Source: Lysobacterales bacterium
GTDB taxonomy: Bacteria > Pseudomonadota > Gammaproteobacteria > Xanthomonadales > Xanthomonadaceae
Reading direction: 5' to 3'
NCBI GenBank assembly: GCA_017302135.1
Contig: JAFLDZ010000001.1
Location: 434,001 to 498,000, forward strand
Length of the DNA: 64,000 nt
Made by a program: the position numbers and the translations under genes. The notes beneath the pieces were generated by a model. The model had not been told where the DNA came from, did no database searches, and was given only the letters and a program-made list of their open reading frames with translations. Positions 62,821 to 64,000 of this stretch are shown piece after piece (the stretch's first letter is position 1; every line of letters begins with the position of its first letter).

Positions 62821-63333
62821 TTATTGCGCGGCGCAGCGCACGCAGATGCCGTGCACTTCCAGGGTCTGCGCCTGCGGCACGAACCCCAGCGCGCGCGCGC
62901 GTTCGTCGAGCGCGGCGACCACATCCATGTCTTCGAGTTCGACCGCGCTGTGGCAGCGATCGCAGATCAGGAACGGCACCGAATGCTGGGCGGTACTGGG
63001 GTGGTGACATGCGACGAACGCGTTCACCGATTCCAGTTTATGGATGAAGCCATTGGCCAGCAGGAAATCCAGCGCGCGATAGATGGTCGGCGGCGCGGCG
63101 GCACCGGCGCTCTCTTCATCGTCGCTCTTGTCGATACGTGCGTTGTCGACGCGCAGTTGTTCGAGCAGATCGTAGGCCTTGATCGGCTTGCCCTGCCGGG
63201 CGATCAGTCCGAGCACCCGCGCGCGGATCGGGGTCAAGCGCAGGCCGCGATCGCGACAGGCGCGTTCGACCGCATCCACGAAGCTGGGCGCGTCGTGGAC
63301 GTGATCGTGGGGAGCGGTGCAGTTGTGGGTCAT
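62821..63333 (-). CDS. zur: Fur-family zinc uptake regulator (Zur)
   Basis: 170 residues from ATG at 63333. His/Asp-rich N-terminus (HNCTAPHDHVHDAP), winged helix with LRLTPIRARVLGLIARQGKP and APPTIYRALDFLLANGFIHK, then dimerisation domain with FVACHHPSTAQHSVPFLICD and the structural zinc Cys pairs CDRC and CVRC. The C-terminal motif and the ZnuD/MerC neighbours identify it as Zur rather than Fur. It represses zinc-uptake genes when zinc is bound; the site at 60564-60582 is a likely target. Confidence 0.9.
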   Translation of the reverse strand: MTHNCTAPHDHVHDAPSFVDAVERACRDRGLRLTPIRARVLGLIARQGKPIKAYDLLEQLRVDNARIDKSDDEESAGAAAPPTIYRALDFLLANGFIHKLESVNAFVACHHPSTAQHSVPFLICDRCHSAVELEDMDVVAALDERARALGFVPQAQTLEVHGICVRCAAQ

Positions 63334-63406
63334 GTGCAGATGATGGCGACGCGGCGGCGTGGACTCAAGCAGCGGAGATCCGGGCATCGCATTGCGGACG
63401 CCGTAT

Positions 63407-64000
63407 TCAGCCTGCGATCCCGGCCCCTGCGATCTTCGCCAGCGCCGCGTCGATCCGCGCCACCGCCTCGCCCTGCCCGGCCAGATAGACCGTATGCGAG
63501 ATGTCCGGGCTGACCTGGGTGCCGGTGATCGCCACCCGCATCGGCTGGGCGACTTTGCCCATGCCCAGCCCCAGCGCCTCGCCGGTCGCATGCAGCGCGG
63601 CGCTCACGGTGTCGACCGTCCAGGTGTCGAGCCCGGCGAAACGATCGCGGGCATCGGCCAGCGCCGCAGCCGCCTCGGGCTTGAGGTGCTTGGCGACCGC
63701 CGCCTCGTCGTATGCGGTCAACGGGCGATACCAGACGCCGGCACGTTCGGCCATGTCCTTGAGGGTCTGCACGCGGTCGCGCAGCGCGACCACCACATCC
63801 GCAGGCGCCGGGCCCTGCGACAGGTCGTAGCCCTGCTGCTGCAGATGCCATACGAGATGTGTCGCGACCGCCGCCGGATCGTCACTCTTCAGATACTGCT
63901 GGTTGAGCCAGCCGAGTTTGGCCATGTCGAGGCGCGAGGCGCTCGGATTCACGTCATGCAGCTCGAACAGGGCAATCATCTCGTCGATCGAAAAAATTTC
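63407..64000 (-). CDS. gltX: Glutamate--tRNA ligase (GltX), C-terminal part
   Basis: The frame runs off the right end of the window; the visible 197 residues are the anticodon-binding C-terminal domain of discriminating class I GluRS. It reads [20 protein letters not shown], then [36 protein letters not shown], and ends [20 protein letters not shown] followed by [20 protein letters not shown]. The Rossmann catalytic part lies outside. GluRS charges tRNA-Glu. It lies downstream-to-upstream next to zur, about 70 bp from it, on the same strand. Confidence 0.93.
   Translation of the reverse strand, partial: EIFSIDEMIALFELHDVNPSASRLDMAKLGWLNQQYLKSDDPAAVATHLVWHLQQQGYDLSQGPAPADVVVALRDRVQTLKDMAERAGVWYRPLTAYDEAAVAKHLKPEAAAALADARDRFAGLDTWTVDTVSAALHATGEALGLGMGKVAQPMRVAITGTQVSPDISHTVYLAGQGEAVARIDAALAKIAGAGIAG

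Overview
The window is a stretch of high-GC chromosome (mid-60s % GC by eye) with dense, short-spaced genes. The gene content (GspA/GspB secretion pair, HutF-type histidine degradation, LytTR systems, many exported proteins, an N-Ada/AlkA fusion next to ogt, a ZnuD/Zur zinc locus, scattered short GC-rich palindromes) points to a gammaproteobacterium, most probably of the Xanthomonadaceae/Lysobacteraceae. That assignment is inferred from gene content and not from a marker gene. I saw no rRNA, tRNA, CRISPR array, transposase or integrase.

Layout. 1-5 kb: end of an EamA exporter, GspA/GspB, a small exported protein and a WYL regulator. 4.7-5.7 kb: two glyoxalase-like (VOC) genes, each with an inverted repeat 44 bp upstream of its start. 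5.7-9 kb: S4 RNA-binding protein, ACR3 arsenite exporter plus ArsI-like C-As lyase behind an AT-rich palindromic operator, and an unknown membrane protein. 9-17 kb: S9 peptidase, fatty acid desaturase, DeaD helicase, and a hybrid histidine kinase coupled to a secreted EEP hydrolase. 17-22.5 kb: M14 peptidase with PKD and P domains, lipase-like hydrolase, DbpA. 23-25 kb: a three-gene DUF2589 cassette of unknown function. 25-30.3 kb: five consecutive exported or membrane-anchored proteins, mostly unknown. 30.4-35.6 kb: unusual SDR protein, glycosyltransferase, rhomboid protease, two small membrane proteins, a lipoprotein and a long inverted repeat. 35.9-37.3 kb: an AT-rich coiled-coil membrane protein gene bracketed by palindromes. 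37.4-41.3 kb: hutU, then alkA-ogt DNA alkylation repair. 41.5-44 kb: a subtilase with a duplicated accessory domain on both sides, followed by a near-identical duplicated piece of ogt. 44-49.4 kb: small exported protein, phosphodiesterase lipoprotein, and a serine hydrolase/LytS/LytR operon. 49.5-54.4 kb: hutF, CoA transferase-hutI, and a membrane dipeptidase. 54.5-59.7 kb: the STM4015-4014-4013-4012-4011 cassette (two radical SAM enzymes, ATP-grasp-like, sulfatase-like hydrolase, LRR-like protein). 59.8-64 kb: THX ribosomal protein, MerC-like protein, ZnuD-like receptor, Zur and the C-terminal part of GltX.

How genes work together. Coding overlaps of 4 nt (ATGA/GTGA) mark tight operons: kinase-hydrolase at 15 kb, alkA-ogt at 40.8 kb, serine hydrolase-LytS-LytR at 46-48 kb, CoA transferase-hutI at 52 kb, and STM4014-4013-4012 at 56.5-57.4 kb. 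The best candidates for poorly described biology are the STM4011-4015 cassette, the DUF2589 trio, the double-flanked subtilase with its ogt duplication, and the AT-rich coiled-coil islet.
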